From Pseudocercospora fijiensis CIRAD86 (Eukaryota; Ascomycota; Dothideomycetes; Mycosphaerellales; Mycosphaerellaceae), in contig NW_006921537.1 in NCBI RefSeq assembly GCF_000340215.1, positions 4,595,947 through 4,659,946 on the forward strand: a DNA stretch of 64,000 nt, written 5' to 3'. Below, piece after piece: positions 45,936 to 56,772 of this stretch. The stretch's first letter is position 1. The number at the start of each line of letters is the position of its first letter. Position numbers and translations under genes: made by a program. The notes below the pieces were generated by a model. It worked only from the letters and a program-made list of their open reading frames with translations. It was not told where the DNA came from and ran no database searches.

Positions 45936-48839
45936 GTATATATTAATAAATATATATAAATATACTAGAACGAGTTTTACTATTAGAGGAAGGGTATTTA
46001 TAGATATAGAGGCTCTCAGTATTTAGTATAACCGTATCGCCTTGTTTAAAGGTTATTAGCGTATAATACTTATTATAGTAGGTCTTTTAATAGGCCTATA
46101 CTTTCTTTAACTTATAAGCTATCTTAGTATAGATTTCTCGCATCTTCTGTATACGTTCTATAGCCGCTAGTGTTTCTAATTAACTAGCTTCCCTTCCTTA
46201 GCGGCCAGTGCTCGGCCTCGAGCGGTAGTTATTATAGCATAGCTAGGTTGTAGCCTATAGTAGCGTAGTAGGGTAATACCTTAGTTAATAAATAAACAGA
46301 GTTGTTATATATAAACTCGGCTAGCTATAGGAGGTCTACCTATTTATTAGGGTCTTCGTTAATATAGCTACGTAAGTACTACTATAGGGTAGCATTCTAT
46401 CTTTTAGTTTAACTATCGGTCTAAAGATAGAAGGCTATCGATAGCCGATGCTTTAGTCTTAGGTATAGGCATACCTCGCTCTAGTAGTGCAATATAAAGA
46501 TCGAGCTACGGTCTAATACTAGCCCTTTAGGTATACCCTAATAGGTATAGAAGATATTGTTCTGTAGCGCTTCTACTAGGTTAACTAATAACTAATCCTT
46601 TCTAGTAGGAATAAGGCCCTCTAGTAAATAGTATATATGTTTATATATTACTAGTGTAATGTTCCTTTATATTCCGCTTACTATTTAGCTAGTAGTATAT
46701 ACGCAATAGTAGCTCGTACGACCTCCCTATACTATAGCAACTAGCAAGCTTACTATTATAGTATTACTTAAGAATTTCCTATCTAACTAATTGCCTAGCG
46801 GCTATATATAAGCGGCCCTTATAGCGTAGGTATCTAGTACTATCGACTAACTAGTTATTACTCTTACTAGATCGAGTCTCGCGTCTACTTATAAGCCGAG
46901 TAAGGCGGGTAATAGTAAAGGCGTCCCTCTACTAAGTACGTAGTAGCTTACTTATAAAGGCTTAACCGCTACCTTATATAAGGTCGCTTAATAGTACCCT
47001 CGCTATCTTACGTAGTACGTACTATATATATCTAGTAGTACTATTAGCCGGATGAACTGTATTAGTGCTGTCGCCGCTATTACTATAAATAGCGACGCTA
47101 ATTATAGAATCCCTATAGTCTATACTTTACCGTGTTTGTTCTTTACGCGCACAATTAATATAGTAGAAATACCCTTATATTATATACGGATAATACGATC
47201 GCGGTATCCGGAGGTCCGCTTATCCTACTATAACTATATAGTAATATCTATAGTAATCTTATAATATAGGGTAGGAAACAATACATTAATAGACTAGATT
47301 TCGCTATCGTAATTAGGTCGTCTCGATAGACTATTAGTAGGGCTGCTTACGCCTAGCCGATATAGAATATCGAAATCGTACCTAGCGAGGTAGACGGCCT
47401 ATCTAGTCTATAACCCCTATAACCCTAGTAACCCTAGTAATTCTACGAAGATTGTTATAGTCCGTATAGACCTAAATAGTATAATATATACCGTTAAGAT
47501 AGTGCTGCTAATACTTAAAGGCCTCTACGATTGCTAATAGCTCTTACTTATACGTCTCGTACTAGCGTTCTATATTAATTATCTTCCTTAAGAAGAAGGC
47601 AATCGGGTACTAGTAGCTATTATTACTACTGTCCTATTGTAATAGGATAGCGGATATAGCATGCTATAAAGCGTTAGTCTTAATTTTTAGCGGCTTAATT
47701 AGGTTATAATAGTATAGTAGAAGGGTAGTAGTAAACCGCTCCTTTAAGCTATTAAAAGCGGCTTGCCGCTTATACTCTATTACTCTATCTAAGCTCCCTT
47801 AAAGGATTGTTCTTAGTTTTAGTAAGCTTAGTAAGCGGTAATATATAGCGTAAATAGCCCTTAATAAATCGTCGGTAGAAGTTAGTAAAACTAAGGAACA
47901 ATTAGAGTTCCTTAACCGTTATTAGTATAGGCTATTTAGTAATAGTCTTTATATAATTAGGATTAGCCTTAACGCCTTTAATAGAAACTAAGAAGCCTAA
48001 GAAGGGTACCTCCTTAGTAGCGAAGGTATATTTAGAAGGTTTGCAATATAGGCTATAGGCTCGTAGGCAGTTAAGGACCTTTCTAATAGTAGCCTAATAG
48101 TTAGCGATATTAGGTAAATAAGTGTATATTAATATATTATTAAGATAGACGATATATAGGTAGTCTAGTAGGCTAGATAAAGCCCTATTAATATAGGACT
48201 AGAATGTTGTAGTAGTATTAGCTAGCCTAAAAGGCATTACTAAGTATTTAAAACAGCTATAATAGGTACGGAATATAGTCTTCTATTCGCTACCCTTACG
48301 GATACGGATACGATAGTATACATTCTTTAAAGCTAACGTAGTATAGAAGTAGGTACCTAATAGGCGGTCTAATGTCTTATTAAGGAGCGGAAGTAGGTAG
48401 CGGTCTTTAATAGTAATAGCATTTAGTGTACGATAATTAATATATAGGCGTAGGCTACTTTCCTTCTTAAGAACAAATAGGATTAGTATACTAGTAGGAC
48501 TATCGCTATATCTTATCTGCCTATTAGTAAGGTTTTTATCTAGATATTTACGAAGGATAGCTAGCTCTCTTTTACTAAGGTTATAGTAAGCTAAAAGGAA
48601 CCTCCTTACCCTCTATTACTTTAATCTTATAATCTATCTCTTTTAGTAGCGGAATTATAGCGGCTAGATAGTGCTTAAATATATTAATATAGGTTTTTTG
48701 GATTAATAGAGGAATGCGCTCGAGTTAGTTAGGTTCTATACTATTAGGTAGCTCTTCCTTTTTAAGAAGGTTAGTAGTTAGGTTAGTAGCTATAAGATTG
48801 CTAATAAATAGGACCCTAGTACTACTAGGGCATTTACTA
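45936..48839 (-). pseudogene. Chromovirus copy D pol, reverse transcriptase to integrase
   Basis: The minus-strand frame shows the reverse transcriptase near 48590-47930, with the catalytic box altered to YLNN at about 48150. RNase H lies near 47600-47400 (ending SNPTNSLSRRPNYDSE-like), then the integrase near 46950-46300, matching copies B and C. The C-terminal end breaks off at 45936. The open plus-strand frame at 47052-47264 is antisense to it and spurious. Stops are of the RIP type. Confidence 0.8.
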
Positions 48840-48847
48840 GGATTCAT
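48840..48847. repeat. hAT target-site duplication, left
   Basis: GGATTCAT, against GGATTAAT at 58670-58677: seven of eight bases are identical. Eight bases is the diagnostic length for hAT insertions. The chromovirus frame is continuous across the two flanks. Confidence 0.75.
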
Positions 48848-49300
48848 TAGACCCCGTAGCAGTTTGGCTTCCGAACTACTAAACGTATATAGTTTAGTTT
48901 CTTAGCGCCGAACTAGCTCCCTAGTTCCGGTTTAGTTTTTTCGAACTATATAGATTCCTAGTTTGAACTAGAGACTATATTAGTTTTACTATAAGGATAC
49001 TCTTATTCGACTGCCGGCTACGATTGCCGGCTATAATAGGAACTATATTATATTTACTACGCTCTTTTACCGTTACTAGGGCGTAGTTGCCGTTACTAGG
49101 GCGTAGTTTTACTATAAGGACACTCTTATTCGACTGCCGGCTACGATTGCCGGCTATAATAGTTACTAGGTTATATTTACTACACTCTATTACCGTTGCT
49201 AGGGCGTAGTTACCGTTACTAGGGCTTAGTTGCCGTTACTAGGGCGTAGTTGCTATTACCGGGGCGTAGTTACCGTAGTTGCGAAAGCTTACCTATATAA
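48848..49300. repeat. Left terminal and subterminal repeats of the hAT element
   Basis: After the terminal repeat, GAACTA/TAGTTT-type words recur to about 48970. A 123-bp unit then occurs twice (starting 48982 and 49105, AGTTTTACTATAAGGA), each with GCCGGCTACGATTGCCGGCT. Between and after them GCCGTTACTAGGGCGTAGTT recurs in tandem, about seven times in all to 49280. Subterminal repeat arrays are typical transposase-binding regions of hAT elements; no gene seen. Confidence 0.7.
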
Positions 49301-49744
49301 CGTTACGTAGGCGGCAACATTTAGGGCTTCGCGATATTCTTATATCTTTTAAATTCTTCCTCTATACCTATACTAACAATAACTACTATACGCTACGCCC
49401 CTACCCCTTTTCCTTATAATAGTAAAAGAGAAGCGCGCCGCGCGCTAAATAGAAGATAGAACTAAAGACCGCGAGTTTGTTTTGCCTTAGTATCTAACTA
49501 AAAAGCGTAAGACTAAAGAGGAGTACTCTACGAAGAAGAATTCCGTACGAGACCGCGAGAGAAAGGAGAAGATAGATAAGGATAAAAGAGCTAAGGATAA
49601 GAGAAGAACGGCGCGGAATAAGGTATTCTATCGATAGCTAGCGCCTATAGAAAAAAGTAAAGGTTAGAATAAGAAGACAACCTAAAAGAAGGCTAAGAGG
49701 AGGAAAGAATTACGGCTAGTTTTCGAGCGTAAAGTTCTAGTAGC

Positions 49745-49851
49745 GTAAGTTAATCTAGCTAGCGGCCGTAGCTAGTAGCTATAGCCGGCAGCCGTAGCCG
49801 GTAGCTATAGCCGGTATATTTTTCTTTAAAACGTTAACTAATAGTATTTAG
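49745..49851 (+). other. Inferred intron 1 of ORF A with TAGCCGG motif
   Basis: GTAAGT donor, GTTAACTAAT branch-like sequence and TATTTAG acceptor. Three to four TAGCCGG-type motifs lie inside (TATAGCCGGCAGCCGTAGCC and following). Removal keeps the frame open. Confidence 0.6.
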
Positions 49852-50350
49852 ACCTATAGCCGCTACCTCTATCGATACGACCGATAGTAATAGAGATATT
49901 TAGATAGCCGAGAATAATAATACTAGAGTTTAGGATACCGCGATAGAGCTTAATACTACGAATAAAGGAACTAAAAAAAGCGAGGAGATACTATACGTCG
50001 ATCTAGTAATAGGTATAGTCTTAGGGCCTAACGCTATAGACGATAAGCGCTAGGAGTAGATCGAGTATAGTTAAAGAGACGAGATACTAGTAAAGGGCTA
50101 AGGTATAAGTCCTATTAATCTAGAAAATTATAGTTAAAGCTACTACGAAAAGCTAGTAAGGATTAGAATCGAGACTAGTCGTCTTTATATCCTCGATATA
50201 GAGTAGAAGTTTCTTTATTAGTATTAGAGCGAAGCCTTTACGTCTATAAAGGCAAAGTAGCTTGCGATTAATACGATCGAGGCTAGGTATCTAGAGACGG
50301 TAGAAGTATTACTAAAGGAGGAAGGGATATAGGTAATTATTCTATACTCG

Positions 50351-50398
50351 GTATATATAGCTGGCGTTCGTAGCCGGTAGATACTAATAGTTAAATAG
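50351..50398 (+). other. Inferred intron 2 of ORF A with TAGCCGG motif
   Basis: 48 bp: GTATAT donor, GTAGCCGGTAG inside, TACTAAT branch-like sequence and AAATAG acceptor. The frame is preserved across the junction. Confidence 0.6.
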
Positions 50399-51727
50399 AA
50401 AGCGTTTCTCGAGGGTAGAGTACTACTACTATATAAAATCTTTACTAAGGTAGAGAGGGCTTATATCCGGAATCTAAGCTACTAGTAGGATAGGTTAGCG
50501 TTAGAATTCTCTCAATCTCTATATAAGCCTTAAAAGGATTACCTATTTTAGCGATATAGCTTTATCTCGACTACTCCGTAGGTACCTAACGAAGCTCGAG
50601 CGCTCTTTAAGATCTTTACTAAGAAGCGGAAGGAGTTCGAAGATTAGGATTAGTTAATAGAGCTATTAGTTAGTCTTAGGTTTCGTAGTTAGACTCGGCC
50701 TAAGCATTTACTTATCGAGTATCTTATACCGAAAAAGGATAGATTAAGACTAAAAACGAGCTTAGATTCGTTAGGTATAGTAGCTTAGTTCCGTTAGTAG
50801 GAGAGAGCCGCCGTAAAGAAGGCAAAATTTAGGTAGTTAGGGTAGCTAGGAAAGAGATTCTAGTAGTTAGGCTAGCTAGAGTAGCTAGGAAAAAAAATCT
50901 AGTAGTTAGGTAGCTAGGAAACAAAAAAAAAGGTAGCTAGCTATTTACTACCTAGCTATTCCTAACGATACGATACTATAAAAGAAAGGGTGTTTCCCTA
51001 TAGCTACTAGTATATATCTACTACTCCTAAGTTCTTACCTTACCGTACGAAACTTTAAAACATGCCGACCGATATTAGAAATATACTAGGCGCTATACTA
51101 GGAAAGGTAATAACGAGACGATAATCGAAATAGTCTAATATACGAGCGAGATTGCGACAACGTCGAGAGGAGGTCGTATACTTACCTTCGAGCCTATCGA
51201 GTCCTAGACGACGATTAGGGCTAGATTTATCCTCTCCGAATCCTAGTAGTAGGAATTTATTATAGGGTACTACTACCTAGTCCTTACCTTTACGGAGTCT
51301 AAGTAGAAGGTTGTTCGGAGATATAAGAATATCGAGTTTTAACCCGGAAATCTTCGAAAAGGCTAGCTAGGTATATCTTTAGAAACCCGAGTATATAGAG
51401 TAGTTTAATTAATAGGTCTATAAGATATAGTTCCCTTTATACTTACGTTTAAAGGAGTATAAACTCCGGAAGTACTCGATACGATAAGGTAGTAAAGAGC
51501 GAACGGATATATTCTAGAAGTTCTTTATAGAGGGGGTATTATACCGTTATACGACTTCTCGACTTAAAGGTTAACTAGTAATTATCTATAACTTCTACGG
51601 TTTAATCTTAAAATACCCGAAACTAGGGGATAGGAACTTATCGCCTACGAACTATCTCTATTCTAAACAGTATCGGGAATCTTAAAGAGAGAGGAGAGTT
51701 AATATAGATATAGCGTTCTAGAAAGAG

Positions 51728-51806
51728 GTACGTCTTCTAAAATACCGGCTATAGCTACCGGCTATAGCTACCGGCTACAGATTCTAGCTACTTTAATTAA
51801 CCGTAG
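51728..51806 (+). other. Inferred intron of the hAT transposase with TAGCCGG motif
   Basis: GTACGT donor and CCGTAG acceptor; three tandem copies of CTACCGGCTATAG-type sequence lie inside. Exon phases on both sides are zero, and the joined frame reads FQKE then RSSQLLQATLKEALG. Confidence 0.6.
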
Positions 51807-52761
51807 AGATCTAGCTAATTATTATAGGCTACGCTTAAGGAAGCTCTAGGATTAAAGGCTACCGATTTCTCCCCCGAAGACTTGAAGTAACTAGTAAACG
51901 AAATGCTAGCTATAAACGGTCTTCCGGAAGACTTCTACGAAAGGGAGTCTCTATAGAAGATATATCTATATCTTATAAACTACCCTCCCCTATTTCTCGG
52001 CGTAATAACCTAGCGTATTATATTCGAAAAGAATAAAGAGGCTACGTTAGACGATATTCGGGAGATCCTCCGTAATACTCGCCGAGTAGCTATTACTATC
52101 GATAGCTAGTTAAGCCGGACTATAAGAGCCTCCTTCCTCTCGATTATACTATACTTTATTAATTCGGATTAGAAACTCTAGGAACTTATAATCGGATTCC
52201 TTAAAATTCTAGGTTCCTATACTAGTAAGGATATAGCGAAGCTTATCTATACGGTAATAGATAGGGTTAGCGTAATAATGAAACTAATCTCGATTACTAC
52301 GGATAACGCTAGTAATAATCGAACATTATATAAGGCGTTATATATACAATTTACTCGTATATATCTTTAAAATTACTAATTATATCGATAGGGTCGAGTA
52401 CGTAAAGGAGATTATAAGGTCTATAATCTAGCTTAATCTTCCGAATATTGAGCTCGCTACGATTCCGGATACGTACGATAATACGTACGATAATAACGAT
52501 AAAGAGGAGCCTAGTAATAGCCCTAGCCCTATTAAATCGGAGCCGACGTCGATACTAGTTATATCCTTATAGAAGTTTCCCTACCTCGCTTATATAGTTT
52601 AAATCGCGATCCGAGCCTTCTTTAAGACGCTTAAAATTGCACTATTAAACGACGACTAATAGAAGATCCTAAATAAGGATAAAGCAAAGTCGAAAGTCGA
52701 GAAACTCGTTATAGTAATAAGACGGGATAAGGTAGAGAGCCTCGCTCTCGTTTTATATTAG

Positions 52762-52830
52762 GTATAACTTTTGTCTATAGCCGGTACCCGTAGCCGGTAA
52801 CCTAGTATAGTTCTAACTCTTTTTCTCTAG
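52762..52830 (+). other. Inferred intron of the hAT transposase with TAGCCGG motif
   Basis: GTATAA donor, two TAGCCGGTA motifs, TTCTAACTC branch-like sequence and a pyrimidine-rich CTCTAG acceptor. Both phases are zero, joining LALVLYQ to LRRLVIYT. Confidence 0.65.
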
Positions 52831-54184
52831 CTTCGTCGTCTAGTAATATATACGAACTCGAGCTTATAGAGATATAACCGATTCGAGGCTATTTAAAAGA
52901 ACCTAATCGAGCGCCTTAAAACTAATACCTAGAATATCGTATAGAATAAGCGATAGCAAAAGCGGCCTCCTTAGCGCCTACTCCGTTTTACCTAAGACGT
53001 TAAGACCTAGTTCGATTCGACTTTCTATATAGTTATAAGGGGATATACTTTACGTATCGCTCTCGAGATCTATTAGAGTTCCGAGAGTATTAAGTAGCTT
53101 AGGCTTAGTCCCGCCGAATAGCGCTAAGTAGAGTATCTCGTCGATATTAGTAAGCATTACGCGAAGGTTACTACTACGATTAGAAGAACCCGAGGACCGA
53201 CAATCTACCTTATCTTTACGTACTATAACTAGCTCTTTAACGAGCTCGACGAAACTATAGCTAAGCTAGCTAAGAAGAGCGTTCCCTAGAAAGTAGCTAT
53301 AACGAAAGCTGTAGATACCTCCTATACTAAGTTATATAAATATTATAGTGCTACCTTTCAGTCGTTCGGGGATATCTATAGCGTTACGTACTTACTTAAC
53401 CTAGTAGAAAAGGATATATACTAGTAGAAGCTAGAATAGAAAGGGGACGAGGAATAGCCTAAGTATTACTAGACTATTCTAGAAAAGATATTCTACGAGC
53501 GTCGGAAAGAAACTAGTCTAAATATAGCTCCTATAAAGAAAAAGAAGGTTTAGATAGCTCTAATATTATACCTGTTTCGTAGGTAGGAAATAGAGGCAGA
53601 AGAGGAAGCAACTACTAAAGTAAATAAAGAAGAGTTCGATCTCTATCGGCGCGTAGGTAAGTACTAATTTAGCGAAACCCGTAGGCTCGGAAAGAGGGCT
53701 AATAATCTCTAGATCTTACCGGTCTTCTAGACGAATTCGGAGACGATATTCTCGCTATATAGTAGCGGTTAGAGCCTAAGTTTCTAACGATAGCGTCGGT
53801 TGCTCGGGACGTCCTCGCTATACCGAGCGTAGGTATAGGCTATAAGAGGTCTTTTAGTATCGCTCGTTACTAGGGCCGCTTTAATCGAATATACTCGCCT
53901 ACTACCTTCGAATCTATTATAGTATTCCGATACTATCTCCTTTACTAGAATCGCTAAGGTAGGTTACTAAAGATTATACTAAAGGACTTAATCGAGGAAT
54001 TAGAAAACCTTAAGATCGAAGAAACCTAGGAGCGCGAAGAGAATACGAAATTTAGTCTAAGCGAAACCCTAATTAGCGATAACGAAGAGAAGGAGGGCGG
54101 AGGTAGAAAGCGATACCGGATTAAGAAGCGGAAACGTATATAGGCTTAGAGTAGCTTTAAGGAGACGAAGCGTTTATATAGAAG

Positions 54185-54241
54185 GTAACGTAGCCGGCGT
54201 ATATAGCCGGTATATATCTTTAATATATTCCGAATTCCTAG
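54185..54241 (+). other. Possible intron or 3' spacer with TAGCCGG motifs after the transposase
   Basis: It starts GTAACG, contains GTAGCCGGCG and ATAGCCGGTA, and ends TTCCTAG. It could be a last intron or simply the start of the spacer, since no clear exon follows. Confidence 0.35.
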
Positions 54242-54555
54242 AACCTAAATAGACTAGTTGCTATAGCAACCTACCCCGCTTATATACGGACTATTTCTAA
54301 TTCTCTATTCGCTCTTCCTCTCCTTCTTCCCTTTCCCTATATTCTTAAAGATAAATATACCTTAAGGATTCGGCTCTTCGGGCCTTCCTAAGCTAGCTAC
54401 CTCCCCTTCCTTAAGCGACTATCCTTTATACGAATCTAACGATAACCTACTAAGGCGGTTTAATAAAAGACTATTTATTCTAGAAGGTAAGAAGTATTAA
54501 TATCTCCTTACGGTTATATACTTATTAATTTTCTAGGTTCTACCGATATACCCTT

Positions 54556-55700
54556 ATCGCCTAAACGCGTAGATAAATATCTTTAGAGACTAAAGGGTAA
54601 GGGTAAAGTAAGCTAAGTATAGGGAGACCGTAGCGAGAACGAGATATCGGAAGAGTAAGACTCTCTATAGTATATACGAAGGAAGGGGATTCCTCGGAAA
54701 ACAGTACTAAAAAATAAGAAGGCTTTAGGTAGATAAGAGAAGGCTAAAAAGAATAGGCGGACGAAGGCTATCGCGAAGAAAAGTTATCTTTCTATTAAAA
54801 AAAGGAAATAAGGTAGGACTCGACGATAACGAAGCGGCGCTTTAAACTAGGTACTATTACCCTTCGCTAGATCCGGCTTTTCTAAAACAAAAGAGGGACC
54901 GAGCTTTTAATTACTAAGACTCCCTTCTAGCGACTCGTCCGAGAAATTATATTAGACTTTCGGTCTAGTATACGATTTACGGCTAAAGCAATTAGTACTC
55001 TTTAGAAAGCTACGGAGGTATTTCTCGTAACCGAGCTTAAGCTTTTAAACCTCCTTGCTATCTATACGAAGCGGGTTACTCTTTAAAATAAAGATATATA
55101 GCTTCTAGCTAAAATTCGGCGTCGGTTTATAGCGGATTAGTTAGAAATTGTATTTAGTCGTTAGATTAACCTAGGAGGAGGCCTATTTTCGTATCCTTTT
55201 ACCGGCTATAGGTACCGGCTATATTTCTAATTTTATCTCCGCGCCGTCTCTAAATCTAAGGTACGAAGTAGAAACCTAGCGCTCTATATTTACCCGGCTG
55301 TTATAGAGACGAGCTATATTTAGATTAGTTTCTTCGTATATCGTAACCTAGCGGGTAGTAAGCGAAAGGGCGATAGAACGTTTATAATACGTCTCTATTT
55401 AGACCTAAAATATAAAGGTCCTAAGGAGCCCTAGTATCCTAACTATAAGGAGATTCTTTAGTATTAGTACTTTAATCCTCTATACTACGAGGTAGATAGT
55501 AAGCCTACGAGAGAGAAACTTTAACGAGAAATTCTCTATAATACGTAGCGCTATTATATAGCTATAGATACGTACTAAGTCTAGTAACTCGAAGAAGAAT
55601 TAAGATAGCGTATTAGCGACCGAGGAGGAGATCGATAGTATACTAGTAGAGTCGAGGTCTTATAAGCGAAGTATAAGATAATATAGGCTCCTAGTTATTT
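54556..55700 (+). pseudogene. Histone H3-like protein 1, with basic tail and C-terminal extension
   Basis: The histone fold is read at 54832-55160: FKLGTITLR, then ELLITKTPFQRLVREI and ILDFRSSIRFT, followed by ISTLQKATEVFLV, LNLLAIYTKRVTL and NKDIQLLAKIRRRF. This aligns without gaps to the H3 alphaN, alpha1, alpha2 and alpha3 segments and has no CENP-A-type longer loop 1. Upstream (about 54556-54840), in a neighbouring phase, lies a basic tail with GIPRKTVLKNKKALG, so a small frameshift lies near 54796-54830. After an inferred intron (55191-55260) a C-terminal extension with coiled-coil-like QLEEELRQ follows; its phase is uncertain. The protein would be expected to sit in nucleosomes or to mimic H3. 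Confidence 0.75.
55191..55260 (+). other. Inferred intron of H3-like gene 1 with TAGCCGG motif
   Basis: GTATCC donor; ACCGGCTATAGGTACCGGCT inside; TTCTAATTTTATC and CTCTAAATCTAAG near the acceptor. The 3' boundary is less certain than in the other introns, because the joined phase is ambiguous. Confidence 0.4.
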
Positions 55701-56250
55701 AGAGTAACGTACTATATAAATAACTAGGCGTACTACTCTTATTTACTTACGACCTATATCCTAGGATACTCTTCTCGTACTTTTTATACTCTTTTCTAAT
55801 ACCTTACCTATAATCGCTCCGCGATAACCGAGTAAATATAAGCTATAGGATTTCCGCTCGGTACCTTAGCCTTCGAGATACGGCGGAGTTAATTCTCTAT
55901 ATTACGTAGCGCTATTATATAGCGATAGATACGTACTAAGTCCGGCAACTCGAAGAAGAATTAAGATAGCGACCGAGTAGGAGATTAATAGTATATTAGT
56001 AGAGTCGAGGTCTTATAAGCGAAGTACGAGATAATATAGGCTCTTAGTCGTATAGAGTAACGTACTATAGAAATAACTAGGCGTACTACTCTTATTTACT
56101 CACGACGTATATCCTAGGATACTCTTCTCGTACTTTTTATACTCTTTTCTAATACCTTACCTATAATCGCTCCGCGATAACCGAGTAAATATAAGCTATA
56201 GGGTTTCCGCTCGGTACCTTAGCCTCCGAGATAGGGCGGAGTTGAATTTA
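55531..56250. repeat. 361-bp tandem duplication in the hAT element
   Basis: Unit 1 (55531-55891) and unit 2 (55892-about 56250) are nearly identical, both starting ATTCTCTATA/T and containing ACTCGAAGAAGAATTAAGA and ATCGCTCCGCGATAACCGAG. The first unit overlaps the 3' end of H3-like gene 1, so the duplication copied its last coding part and downstream region. Confidence 0.85.
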
Positions 56251-56772
56251 GAGCGATAGCCGGCACTCGTAGCCGGTATATAGAGACGGTAGTAGGCCTT
56301 TTCCTACTAAATAACTAGCTTGTTTAGTATAGCCTACCTAATATTTCTTATATTTACTAGCAATAGGCCTAGGTTACTTATAAGATTACTATAGCTAGTA
56401 AAGGCATTACTGAAGAATATCTATACTATAGTAGGATACTATTATTACGCCGGCTATTTATTAAAAGAAGGCTTTCGCCTAGTACTATACTAGCTATATA
56501 TACCGGCTATATTTCAAAGTTTGCCGTACCTGCCTTTTTTAGCCGTATCTACCTTCTTTCCTTACTCTAACGTTACTATAATATAGGCTTACGCGACGCT
56601 TACTCTATTATCTAGCGATACCGCGATACTACCTCTCTTACTATATTTAACCTTCGTATCGATACCTATACCTCTACGCTCTATATCTACTACCTCTATA
56701 ATACCCTCGCTCCGCGCGCGCCTTTGTATACCTTTATAACGCACTTTTTTCCTTAATTCGACGACTTTTATA
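56251..56772. other. Spacer between the two H3-like genes
   Basis: It holds TAGCCGG-type motifs near 56255-56275 and 56500 and a pyrimidine-rich, CTA-rich stretch (56560-56760) that may be the promoter and 5' leader of H3-like gene 2. No convincing frame was recognised. Confidence 0.4.

Larger units (their letters stand above)
49419..50950 (+). pseudogene. Unrecognised hAT cargo ORF A, basic N-terminus, three exons
   Basis: It probably starts at ATA 49419 (ancestral ATG). Exon 1 (49419-49744) is extremely Lys/Arg/Glu-rich (REFVLPQYLTKKRKTKEEYS). Exon 2 runs 49852-50350 and exon 3 runs from 50399 to about 50950. Both inferred introns start GTAAGT or GTATAT, contain CTAAC/ACTAAT-like branch sites and end TAG. 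Reading frames join across them without shift, and only Gln/Trp-type stops interrupt. Exon 3 ends in a repeated QLGQLGK-like stretch. No family was recognised. The charged tail suggests a nuclear, nucleic-acid-binding protein, which is inference only. Confidence 0.55.
51360..54190 (+). pseudogene. hAT family transposase (BED finger, catalytic core, dimerisation domain)
   Basis: A likely BED-type zinc finger lies near 51530-51610 (YRYTTSRLKG, then IIYNFYG, with Cys and His changed to Tyr). The catalytic core includes RRVAITIDSW near 52090, a GSYTSKDIAKLIYTVIDR stretch and ISITTDNASNNRTLY near 52300. The later part has KTQFDSTFYIVIRG and FGDIYSVTYLLN. The C-terminal dimerisation domain near 53740-53940 reads FLTIASVARDVLAIPSVGI, then SFSIARY and FRYYLL. 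Inferred introns at 51728-51806 and 52762-52830 join in phase. One further gap after DNASNN is unresolved. Numerous Trp/Gln stops make it inactive. Confidence 0.85.

Noticed and set aside
47052..47264. Open plus-strand frame of 70 codons
   Set aside because: It is antisense to the integrase region of minus-strand chromovirus copy D.
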